The notes under the pieces: model-generated
What the model was told of the DNA's origin: nothing
What the model saw: only the letters and a program-made list of their open reading frames with translations
Databases searched by the model: none
Made by a program: the position numbers and the translations under genes
Source: Candidatus Babelota bacterium
GTDB taxonomy: Bacteria > Babelota > Babeliae > Babelales > Vermiphilaceae
Direction: 5' to 3'
Assembly (NCBI GenBank): GCA_029262595.1
Contig: JAJCZB010000011.1
Location: forward strand, 30,352 to 94,351
DNA: 64,000 bases
Shown: positions 15,771 to 22,669 of the stretch, piece after piece
How the letters are laid out: each line of letters opens with the position of its first letter
Position numbering within the stretch: the first letter of the stretch is position 1

Positions 15771-16160
15771 GATAATTCCTTCTGTACGTTAGAAATGTTG
15801 TTACTTCACTGCTGCTGTCATATACCATTTCCTCTTTTTGAATGGTTATGCGTTTTGTGACTCCTCTGCTTAAAGGATTAAATCTATAAATCTCTTTTAG
15901 AGATACTCCTTTTTTGTAACAAAGCAAGAAATAACACGAAAAATATACACTTTTGCGTATTATTTTCAAATAGAGAAACATCAAAAACACTTTGAAAAAA
16001 TCACACTTATATCTGAAACCATACTTAATTAGCAAGGTGAAAACTATATTGCTAATTTTATTAGTACGATACTACACTGAGCGGTTGTTTAATTCAAAAT
16101 GAGCGTACAGATTACATCTGCTTATACCTAAAGCTATCGGTGTAATAGTGTATCTGTAAC
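15771..16160. other. 390-bp AT-rich gap without a convincing gene
   Basis: A minus-strand frame of 110 codons crosses this gap into the downstream secreted gene, but it overlaps that gene's start. It has no Shine-Dalgarno and looks like chance coding in AT-rich DNA. The gap probably holds the promoter of the minus-strand gene starting at 15770. I see no structured RNA or repeat that I can name. Confidence 0.5.
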
Positions 16161-16787
16161 TTATTTTGTAATATGTAAAATGCGCTGCAGCCATTCGCGC
16201 TGCAGCGTTTCTTTTTGCGCGTCAGTAAGCTGCCACGAAATATCGGATGCATGCAAGCGAGTAATTAAATCATATAAGCAAATCGCTGCGCTCACAGAAA
16301 TATTAAAGCTTTCAGTAAAACCAAACATCGGAATGGTTACAAAGTCGTCAGCCTGCTCAAGAACTTCGTCCGAAAGGCCTGTAATTTCGGTGCCAAAAAA
16401 AAGTGCTGTTTTTTGATTAATGGGCAGCTCTGAAAGGGTGTAGCCTCGTTCATGAGGCGTAGTGGCGACGATACGATAACCATCTTTTTTTAACTGGGAA
16501 ATGCACTCCTTTGTGCTGCCATGCCGCTGCGCACTTACCCATTTACTTGCGCCTTTGGCCACTGTGTTGAGCGAGCGAAAGGCCTGCTCAGATTCAATGA
16601 TATGCAAATCTTGCACGCCAAAAATATCACATGATCGCATCACTGCGCTCGCATTGTGCGAATTAGTAAGTCCTTCAAGCGCGATAGTAAGATACCGCGT
16701 ACGATACTTCAATGCGTTTTCAATAAGTGCGCGTTTGTTTTCTGATACAAGCGTTGCAAGATAGGCAACGTCATCTGTCCCCGCCAT
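16161..16787 (-). CDS. trmH: tRNA (guanosine-2'-O-)-methyltransferase, TrmH (SpoU family)
   Basis: A SPOUT-class methyltransferase that probably methylates G18 of tRNA. The 208-aa product has motif 1 NSHNASAVMRSCDIFG (TrmH: N-NxxAxxRxxxxFG, about 42-57), motif 2 FFGTEITGLSDE (about 129-140) and motif 3 IPMFGFTESFNISVSAAICLYDL (about 151-173), which includes the knot and the Asn-Ser residues of the family. The C-terminal extension (WLQRILH) resembles TrmH rather than TrmL or RlmB. It starts 3 bp after the membrane gene upstream (GGGGTGATCAATG), so the two are probably cotranscribed. Confidence 0.9.
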   Translation of the reverse strand: MAGTDDVAYLATLVSENKRALIENALKYRTRYLTIALEGLTNSHNASAVMRSCDIFGVQDLHIIESEQAFRSLNTVAKGASKWVSAQRHGSTKECISQLKKDGYRIVATTPHERGYTLSELPINQKTALFFGTEITGLSDEVLEQADDFVTIPMFGFTESFNISVSAAICLYDLITRLHASDISWQLTDAQKETLQREWLQRILHITK

Positions 16788-16790
16788 TGA

Positions 16791-17258
16791 TCACCCCACA
16801 TATTTCATTAATTCCGACATATGAATAAACATGTAACTGATCATAGCACCAATACCGTTACTAATCCACGTTATAAGTAAAAACCCAACAAGATTGATCT
16901 GCCAAAAAAATGACGCAATACAAAAGAAAATAGATTGAAAAACTGCATATACAACGCCCAGCCCAATACTCGGAGCCAAGGCAGATATCTGCTTGATTCC
17001 TTCTTGCGGCTCAAGAGGCGTAAATTCCCAGTTAAATATATGTACCAATACCCCAATGGCAATTAAGCACAGCATCCCTAAGGCAACCAACTGCGCAACC
17101 AATGAGATTATGAAAGAACGCATACGAGGACGACGTAAAATAATGCGTAACAAAAAAAACATCACGATGCCAGTAACAACCGGATGAAACCAATCAGCCG
17201 TAAACTGCCAAATCCATGATGATAAAATGAAATCACCTAACAGCTTGAGTATCTGCAT
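16791..17258 (-). CDS. Polytopic membrane protein, unknown function
   Basis: The 155-aa product has about four membrane helices: VVTGIVMFFLLRIIL, IISLVAQLVALGMLCLIAIGV, IGLGVVYAVFQSIFFCIASFF and INLVGFLLITWISNGIGAMISY. A short loop between helices 2 and 3 carries NWEFTPLEPQEG. GGGAG precedes the ATG. I recognise no family. It is the first gene of a two-gene unit with trmH. Confidence 0.75.
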   Translation of the reverse strand: MQILKLLGDFILSSWIWQFTADWFHPVVTGIVMFFLLRIILRRPRMRSFIISLVAQLVALGMLCLIAIGVLVHIFNWEFTPLEPQEGIKQISALAPSIGLGVVYAVFQSIFFCIASFFWQINLVGFLLITWISNGIGAMISYMFIHMSELMKYVG

Positions 17259-17408
17259 ATGAGCACTCCCTTTTTAAAAATTCATATCAGAAAATCAGTT
17301 TATCACGAGACGTAATAATTTTACATGAAACGGTTGATTTACTCCCAACGCCCTGGTATTGTTTCAAACAATGCAAAATTAAAATACCAACTTAAAAAGG
17401 GTTGTTTT

Positions 17409-18308
17409 ATGAGTAAAGTTCCTCTGTCTTCTTACAATACATTGCAAAACTATCATGAGACCACGCAAAAGATGCGTGGTTTTTTTTTAGATCGCGGATT
17501 TATTGAAGTAGATACGCAATCTCGCCGCAGCATTTTGGCGGCATGCGAAGATCCAAAAACTGTTTCTCCGTACGTCTTTGCGGGTACTAAGTGGCCACTG
17601 CCTCAAACTGGCCAAATGTGGCTCGAGCACGATCTTTTGAAAAATCCAGATGTGCCAGGCTTATTCTGCCACACTACAAGTTACCGCGATGAACCAAATC
17701 CAATCGCTGAACGCCACCTGAATATGTTTCCAATGTTTGAATTTGAAACGCACGGAGACATGAAAGCTCTTCAAAAGTTACTTGAAGATCTCTGCGAACA
17801 TATGGGATTTGGCTCAAAGGATCAATTCCGAGATGGCGATTATAACTTTGTAGCCGATTACTATAAAACAAAAGAAATTAATGCTGCGCAAGAAATGAGC
17901 ATGTGGGATGATTTCGGAAAAGTATTTTTCTTGAAAAACTTCCCATGGCATACGCACCCATTCTTTAACATGAAAAAAGATGGTGACGTGGCAAAAAAAA
18001 TCGACACTATTTTATATGGTATGGAAACAATTGGCTCAGCAGAACGAAGCTGCAGTGTTGATGAAATGAGAGAATTGTTCCACACAATCAGTGATGGCCA
18101 ATACTCACAATTGCTTTTTGATCATTTTGGCAAAGAACGAGTGCTCAAAGAACTTGATGAATTTCTCAGCCTCGATTTCTTCCCACGATTTGGAGCTGGC
18201 GTTGGCGTAACTCGTATGATTCGCGCAATGCAACTTTCAAAACAAGAACGTGGAGAAATTCCAGTAGCTGCAACAAGCACTACAACAAGCCGCCAACAAC
18301 TCGCATAA
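17409..18308 (+). CDS. AsnRS-like class II synthetase without anticodon domain (possible asparagine synthetase)
   Basis: AAAAAGGG before the ATG at 17409 sets a 299-aa product; the 28 upstream codons look untranslated. It is a bare class II aminoacyl-tRNA synthetase core of the Asp/Asn/Lys subclass. Motif 2 is SYRDEPN...RHL...FEFE (91-113), then HPFFNMKKDGD...GMETIGSAERS (182-214), which parallels the AsnRS KPFYM...GEIIGGSQRE block, and motif 3 is GAGVGVTRMIRAM (262-274). The N-terminal OB-fold anticodon domain is missing. Archaeal AsnRS paralogues of this size make asparagine from aspartate. An EpmA-like modifier or other AMP-forming ligase is the alternative. Closest assignment is by domain layout only. 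Confidence 0.72.
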   Translation: MSKVPLSSYNTLQNYHETTQKMRGFFLDRGFIEVDTQSRRSILAACEDPKTVSPYVFAGTKWPLPQTGQMWLEHDLLKNPDVPGLFCHTTSYRDEPNPIAERHLNMFPMFEFETHGDMKALQKLLEDLCEHMGFGSKDQFRDGDYNFVADYYKTKEINAAQEMSMWDDFGKVFFLKNFPWHTHPFFNMKKDGDVAKKIDTILYGMETIGSAERSCSVDEMRELFHTISDGQYSQLLFDHFGKERVLKELDEFLSLDFFPRFGAGVGVTRMIRAMQLSKQERGEIPVAATSTTTSRQQLA

Positions 18309-18310
18309 CT

Positions 18311-18344
18311 AAAAAGGCCCCGCGTTTCTGCGGGGCCTTTTTTT
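18311..18344. terminator. Strong bidirectional terminator
   Basis: A perfect stem AAAAAGGCCCCGC / GCGGGGCCTTTTT with a 6-base loop, lying between the convergent stops at 18308 and 18349. A- and T-runs on both sides allow use in either direction. Confidence 0.93.
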
Positions 18345-18348
18345 ATAA

Positions 18349-19155
18349 TTATAGCTGTTCTTGATACGCATCCCATCCCGCCTTTTTATACTGCTGGGCT
18401 TGGGCCCCAGGATCATCGGCTTTATAAATGCCACGCCCAACGATAATAACATCAATTCCCGCCTCGATTGCAAACTTCGGTGTAATATATCGTTGGCCCA
18501 TGCCGTCGCCCCCTTCTTGCATTTGCACTCCCGGGCAAAAATGCAAAAAGTTCGGAGCTAAATATTCACGCGCAATAAATCCGATGACAAACTCGTGCTC
18601 TTGCGTAGCCATCGCAATTGTTTTTTGCGTATAGTCGCCAGTCGCTAATGTCCCTGAGGAGCTCATTTGGGGCAACAATAAAAGAGCGCGCCCTTTTGAT
18701 GCGCCAACTTTTTTTAGTCCTTGAATAATTCCTGGGCCAGGGACAGTATGCGCATTTACAATGTCTGCCCAGTCAGAAATATGGTACACGCCGCCTTCGT
18801 ATTGATGCATCACAGTGTTTCCGATATCGGCAAATTTACGATCTTCAAATAAAAGAAAGTCGTACTGACTGGCAAGCTCTTTTAATTGCTTAATCATGGA
18901 TGAATGAAAATCATGCAAAATATCAATGTGCGTTTTGAGCATGCAGATATGCGGGCCTACCTGATGAATCAGCTCAAGAAGCTCTTTGCAAGAAGTAACG
19001 TCTGCCGCAACACAGAGATTTGTTTGTTTGCGCGCAATCGTTGCAAGCAGTTTTTTAGCGGTTGGATTTTTAAAGTCTGCAATACGATCCGCATAGGAAA
19101 TACGGCGTTCATATACTGGTTTTTGAGGGGGCGTGGGGATATCTTGGATGTGCAT
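18349..19155 (-). CDS. pyrF: Orotidine 5'-phosphate decarboxylase, eukaryotic-type
   Basis: Catalyses OMP to UMP, the last step of de novo pyrimidine synthesis. The 268-aa product carries the catalytic FEDRKFADIGNTV block with its Asp/Lys residues (about 130-142), ICMLKTHIDIL (substrate Lys, about 90-100), SSSGTLATGDYT (phosphate loop) and DVIIVGRGIYKA. The EDRKFADIGNT form, SSxGxLATGDYT and the ending YKKAGWDAY match the C-terminal half of eukaryotic UMP synthase. The usual proteobacterial D-KFHDIP form is absent. AAAGGG precedes ATG. The gene is last in the pyrD-pyrE-pyrF operon, 18 bp after pyrE. Confidence 0.95.
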   Translation of the reverse strand: MHIQDIPTPPQKPVYERRISYADRIADFKNPTAKKLLATIARKQTNLCVAADVTSCKELLELIHQVGPHICMLKTHIDILHDFHSSMIKQLKELASQYDFLLFEDRKFADIGNTVMHQYEGGVYHISDWADIVNAHTVPGPGIIQGLKKVGASKGRALLLLPQMSSSGTLATGDYTQKTIAMATQEHEFVIGFIAREYLAPNFLHFCPGVQMQEGGDGMGQRYITPKFAIEAGIDVIIVGRGIYKADDPGAQAQQYKKAGWDAYQEQL

Positions 19156-19173
19156 ATGGTACCCTTTTTGCGC

Positions 19174-19908
19174 TTAAAATTGATTTTGTTGGATAAAGGT
19201 AGCAATACGAGAAACTGCCGCTTCATCAATTTTACCTGCTTGCCTTAACGCATCCATTGCTTGCGAAAGCGTACATACAGCTCGTAGTGCAATACCGCGC
19301 TCTGCAAGTTTTTGCGCCGCTCCCTGCTCTCGATCCATAAAGCAAACAACCTCTTTAACAATCAATCCCTCTTTTTCAAGTGCATCAATTGCAGCTAAAA
19401 TACTGCCACCACTGGTTACTACGTCTTCAAGCATCACAATAGTGTCGCCAGATTTATATACCCCTTCGATCGTACGGCCAGCGCCATGATCTTTTACTTC
19501 TTTACGGGGCATAAGCATGGATTTTCGATACAACAACGCAACTCCACTTGCCAAAGGAAGCGCAGCATAGGGAACGCCACCTACGTGGTGTGCATGCTTA
19601 TCTTCTATTGCATCCCACAATAAATCTACTACGTGCTGATACACATCCGGAAAAGAAATTATACGGCGCAAATCAATATATACCGGAGAAACAATACCAC
19701 TTGCAAGCGTAAATTCGCCCTCTTTAATTGCGTCAATTTCAAATAATTTTGCGAGTAAATCTGCTTTAGAATTGTGATCCATATTCGCCCTTTGTGTGTG
19801 AGAAATATCAAAACGTTTTTTTTCTTCTGTACTCTTTTTTGCATCACTTGCGTGCGTTACTACCAGTGATATACAGAGTGCTAAAAATTGCAATGCTCTT
19901 TTATTCAT
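19174..19908 (-). CDS. pyrE: Orotate phosphoribosyltransferase with signal-peptide-like leader
   Basis: Joins orotate to PRPP giving OMP. The catalytic domain (about 45-244) has SPVYIDLRRI, the RKEVKDHG loop and the PRPP motif MLEDVVTSGGS; its end (VCTLSQAMDALRQAGKIDE...FIQQNQF) matches the OPRT half of eukaryotic UMP synthase. Ahead of it is a 42-residue leader that looks like a Sec signal (MNKRALQFLALCISLVVTHA). This first ATG overlaps the pyrD stop (ATGA) and has GGAG eight bases upstream. A second ATG at 19782 (Met43) has an even better AAAGGG site and gives a plain 202-aa cytosolic enzyme. Both forms may be made. Confidence 0.93.
   Translation of the reverse strand: MNKRALQFLALCISLVVTHASDAKKSTEEKKRFDISHTQRANMDHNSKADLLAKLFEIDAIKEGEFTLASGIVSPVYIDLRRIISFPDVYQHVVDLLWDAIEDKHAHHVGGVPYAALPLASGVALLYRKSMLMPRKEVKDHGAGRTIEGVYKSGDTIVMLEDVVTSGGSILAAIDALEKEGLIVKEVVCFMDREQGAAQKLAERGIALRAVCTLSQAMDALRQAGKIDEAAVSRIATFIQQNQF
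19780..19793 (-). promoter_or_regulatory. Internal ribosome-binding site and alternative start in pyrE
   Basis: On the minus strand, AAAGGG (19793-19788) lies 5 bases before an ATG (19782-19780) in frame with pyrE. Starting here removes the leader and leaves exactly the catalytic domain. The site competes with the coupled start at 19908. Confidence 0.55.
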
Positions 19909-20996
19909 CGTTGTAGCTCCTGTTGTTTTTGCGTAGGTATATGCATAGATGCATACTCATGCATAATATATGGATTGTACATCGCAGCGGCTCCTGATAG
20001 CGCAGCATCAGCGCCTGCCTCTAAAAATTCATTGATGTGCTGAGGCAGAGTAATGCCACCGCATCCTAAAATCGTAAAATTATAATTACGAGCATCACTG
20101 ATTGCCCGCGCATCCCGAATAAACTGCAATGCGAATGGCCGAATCGGCGTGCCGCACACTCCCGCATGCAAACGGCCGGGAAAAAATCCTTCTCCCTTTT
20201 CATTCACAATATCCATGCCAACGGCATTGATTGCGGTAATCCCGCGCACTCCAGCCCGGGCTGCGATACCTAAAATTAATTCAATTTGCTCAAAAGAATC
20301 AAAAACGCCCAGTTTAATTGTTAGCGGCGTATCGCCTAGTGCCTTTGCAAGCGCAGTGCATACCTCTAATACCAATTCAGGGTCTTTATACAATAATCCA
20401 CCCACATTCGGGCATGAAAGATTTGCTTCTACGGCGTGTACGCCAACTTCTTTTACGCGCATAGCAAGAAATACAAAGTCATCAATGAGTTCTTGGCGCG
20501 TATCACCCACCCCATAAATAGAAGAAATTAAAATTTGGCCCGGCTTGAGCAACTGCACTCCCTTGCGCATATCATCGAGTACTGTCTCAAGCTCGATAGA
20601 CGCATTTCCAATTGATACGGTAAACGCAAATTCTGAAAATGAATCGGGTACGCTTTGCGTAGTTACCATTTTTTGATCGAGACGTTTGATTGGCGTATTT
20701 TTCAAAAGTGAAACCTGCGGAAATGGCCGCGCTTGAGTAGCTTGGCTTCTAATTGTCTTCCACGTAATAACATCAAACCCCAAATCGCTTGCGAGTTTTA
20801 CGCCGCGGGAATTGACTACGAACGGGCACGCCGGCACGCCCACTGGCCGCATAACCGGATAGCCAAAAAGCGTTTTCCATTCACTTTTGGGAAGCTCAAT
20901 TCGATCAGGAATTGTGCCAGTAAAAAAAGGACCCTCCAGGAGATTCTCCTGGAAGGTCTTGGTTGCATCATACATAGATATATCTCGCGTCCTCAT
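19905..20996 (-). CDS. pyrD: Dihydroorotate dehydrogenase (family likely class 1)
   Basis: Oxidises dihydroorotate to orotate, the fourth step of UMP synthesis. The 363-aa TIM-barrel protein has the FMN/substrate motifs VEANLSCPNVGG (about 197-208; the Cys of SCPN is the catalytic base of class 1 enzymes), PLTIKLG, ITAINAVG and ILGCGGIT. No N-terminal membrane helix of the class 2 type is visible, so a soluble enzyme is expected. The first ATG has GCGAGG four bases upstream; a second in-frame ATG seven codons later is possible. The stop overlaps the pyrE start. Confidence 0.93.
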   Translation of the reverse strand: MRTRDISMYDATKTFQENLLEGPFFTGTIPDRIELPKSEWKTLFGYPVMRPVGVPACPFVVNSRGVKLASDLGFDVITWKTIRSQATQARPFPQVSLLKNTPIKRLDQKMVTTQSVPDSFSEFAFTVSIGNASIELETVLDDMRKGVQLLKPGQILISSIYGVGDTRQELIDDFVFLAMRVKEVGVHAVEANLSCPNVGGLLYKDPELVLEVCTALAKALGDTPLTIKLGVFDSFEQIELILGIAARAGVRGITAINAVGMDIVNEKGEGFFPGRLHAGVCGTPIRPFALQFIRDARAISDARNYNFTILGCGGITLPQHINEFLEAGADAALSGAAAMYNPYIMHEYASMHIPTQKQQELQR

Positions 20997-21010
20997 ATAT
21001 CCTCGCCCGG

Positions 21011-21658
21011 TTACGGAGTAAAAGTTTCCTTCATTACCGTCTTAGAAAGTGGGTTACGCAAACTCACATCTTCAACGCTTTTTAATGCTTTTAATGTTTC
21101 TTTTTCAGGCTTGCCAACTGCCACCATCGCTTGCACGGTATAGCCATCAGGAATGTTGAGCTCTTTTTTAACTCGATCATAATCAAACCCACTCATTCCA
21201 TGCACAACGAGCCCCATTGCATATCCTTGCAATGCAAGATTTTGCCATGCAGCGCCCGTATCAAATGAATGCGTTAAAGACAGTTCGCCATTATGATCAA
21301 ATGTATTTTTTGAAACGATAACAATTAATACAGCCGCATCTTTGCACCAGCCTTGATTAAATGGCACCAGGAAATTCAAAAACTGATCCCATTTTTTGCT
21401 ATCACGTTCTGCATAAATAAAGCGCCATGGCTGCCCATTATATGATGATGGCGCCCAACGAGCTGCTTCAAATAAGCGCATAAGTTCGCTATTGGGTATT
21501 GATTCCCCAGACATTTTTCGCGGAGACCATCGCTCTAATAATAATGGTTCTATTTCATGATCAGCTTTTCGAGTAGCCACTGCATGTATCCCATTGTGTT
21601 GTACCGCGCCCGCAAGCAGACCGATAAAAAGTGCATAGTTTATTCTCTTGCGCATCAT
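21011..21658 (-). CDS. Nitroreductase-family oxidoreductase with signal peptide
   Basis: A flavin (FMN) NAD(P)H-dependent reductase of the nitroreductase fold. The conserved RWSPRKMSGESIP, LFEAARWAPSSYNGQPWRFI (FMN-binding) and PEKETLKALKSVEDVSL segments are present. The likeliest start is the ATG at 21658, with AAGGA six bases upstream. It gives 215 aa beginning MMRKRINYALFIGLLAGAVQ, a plausible Sec signal cut near GIHA. No start codon with a good site lies closer to the catalytic domain. The gene is 14 bp upstream of pyrD, so it is probably the first gene of the pyrimidine operon. The substrate is not predictable. Confidence 0.85.
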   Translation of the reverse strand: MMRKRINYALFIGLLAGAVQHNGIHAVATRKADHEIEPLLLERWSPRKMSGESIPNSELMRLFEAARWAPSSYNGQPWRFIYAERDSKKWDQFLNFLVPFNQGWCKDAAVLIVIVSKNTFDHNGELSLTHSFDTGAAWQNLALQGYAMGLVVHGMSGFDYDRVKKELNIPDGYTVQAMVAVGKPEKETLKALKSVEDVSLRNPLSKTVMKETFTP

Positions 21659-21780
21659 AAACATTCCTTTTTTAAATAATTTTTCTATGAGAGATAGCAA
21701 CGCTTTGCTAGGATTGGCTATCTTTGAATAAATATTGCATGGAACAATACCATATGCACGTCAAAAAGCAAGGAGATCCA

Positions 21781-22665
21781 ATGGTAATGAAGTCTCGCGC
21801 ACACTTTCTGGTAATTTTTTTATGGAGTACTTTTTTGTGCGCAGGAGGGGTGCCAAGTAAAGCCGGGGGTGCCCCTACACCTGGTGGGGCGGCTGTATTA
21901 CCTGGAGCCGAAGCACCCGCATATGCTGCGGCCATTGTCGCACCACCCCCTACAAAAGTTGCAGCTCCCGCACACGCAGGAGAATTTGCAATTCCTGCTG
22001 GTGGCGCTGGCGCGGGCGCCCCAATGACTTTGCAAGTAGTGGTCCAAGGAGGCAGCGCACACGCAGCTCCCGTAGTAACTGCTGATGCACGAGCGGCAAC
22101 TCAAACTACAGTAACAACCTTAGTATCAAACGTATCGCAATCAATAAGTGAAGCTGCACAAAACTTACAAGCGCTTTTACAACAACATAATATTCCCAGC
22201 AATTCAGGCGAGTGGGGTGGATTTTTTAGAGCGCACAAAAAAGGTGTGATAATCGGATCTGTCGTAATTACGTATGCAACGCTTTGCGCAGTACTCGTTT
22301 CTGGCAATCGCTACTGCGCACGCGACGATCTTTGGGCTCGTTGGCAGCCACTCATGAGTATTAAAGAGCTGCAAAAATTGGCCCAAGCAGAACTGCAAAA
22401 AAAATTGTGCGAAGATATTTTAAAGGCGTATTTACTCAAAGAAAAAAGCCGAATTGGCGCATACTTGCGATTCATGAAAGACGTAGAAAAAGAAGAACGG
22501 CGCCTGGCGCAGCATATTACATTGTGCACCTGGCTTCAGCGGATGCCCTTTTCGCGATTCCTTCCCATATCTGACGAAAAGTTAAAGCGAGCACGCTCTT
22601 TAAAAAAACGGCTCGCTTTTATAAAACATATTTTTATTTCGTGGTCTGCTCAGCAGGATTTTTAG
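21781..22665 (+). CDS. Secreted or membrane-anchored Ala/Gly/Pro-rich coiled-coil protein
   Basis: The ATG at 21781 has AAGGAG upstream and gives 294 aa. It starts with a signal peptide (KSRAHFLVIFLWSTFLCAG). A low-complexity Gly/Ala/Pro/Val region follows to about residue 115 (GGAPTPGGAAVLPGA), then a Thr/Val/Ser/Gln helical segment with heptad-like spacing. A membrane helix (KGVIIGSVVITYATLCAVLV, about 172-191) leads to a basic helical C-terminal domain (LQKLAQAELQKKLCEDILKAY...). I recognise no family. The Gly/Ala-rich part is unlike the neighbouring genes in base composition. It converges on the MCE gene, with 4 bp between the stops. Confidence 0.72.
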   Translation: MVMKSRAHFLVIFLWSTFLCAGGVPSKAGGAPTPGGAAVLPGAEAPAYAAAIVAPPPTKVAAPAHAGEFAIPAGGAGAGAPMTLQVVVQGGSAHAAPVVTADARAATQTTVTTLVSNVSQSISEAAQNLQALLQQHNIPSNSGEWGGFFRAHKKGVIIGSVVITYATLCAVLVSGNRYCARDDLWARWQPLMSIKELQKLAQAELQKKLCEDILKAYLLKEKSRIGAYLRFMKDVEKEERRLAQHITLCTWLQRMPFSRFLPISDEKLKRARSLKKRLAFIKHIFISWSAQQDF

Positions 22666-22669
22666 AATT

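Noticed and set aside
15703..16035. 110-aa minus-strand ORF
   Set aside because: It overlaps the start of the secreted gene at 15770 in another frame, has no ribosome site and has AT-rich chance composition.
17325..17408. N-terminal extension of the AsnRS-like enzyme
   Set aside because: The ATG at 17409 has AAAAAGGG upstream and starts right at the conserved core; the extra 28 residues look untranslated.
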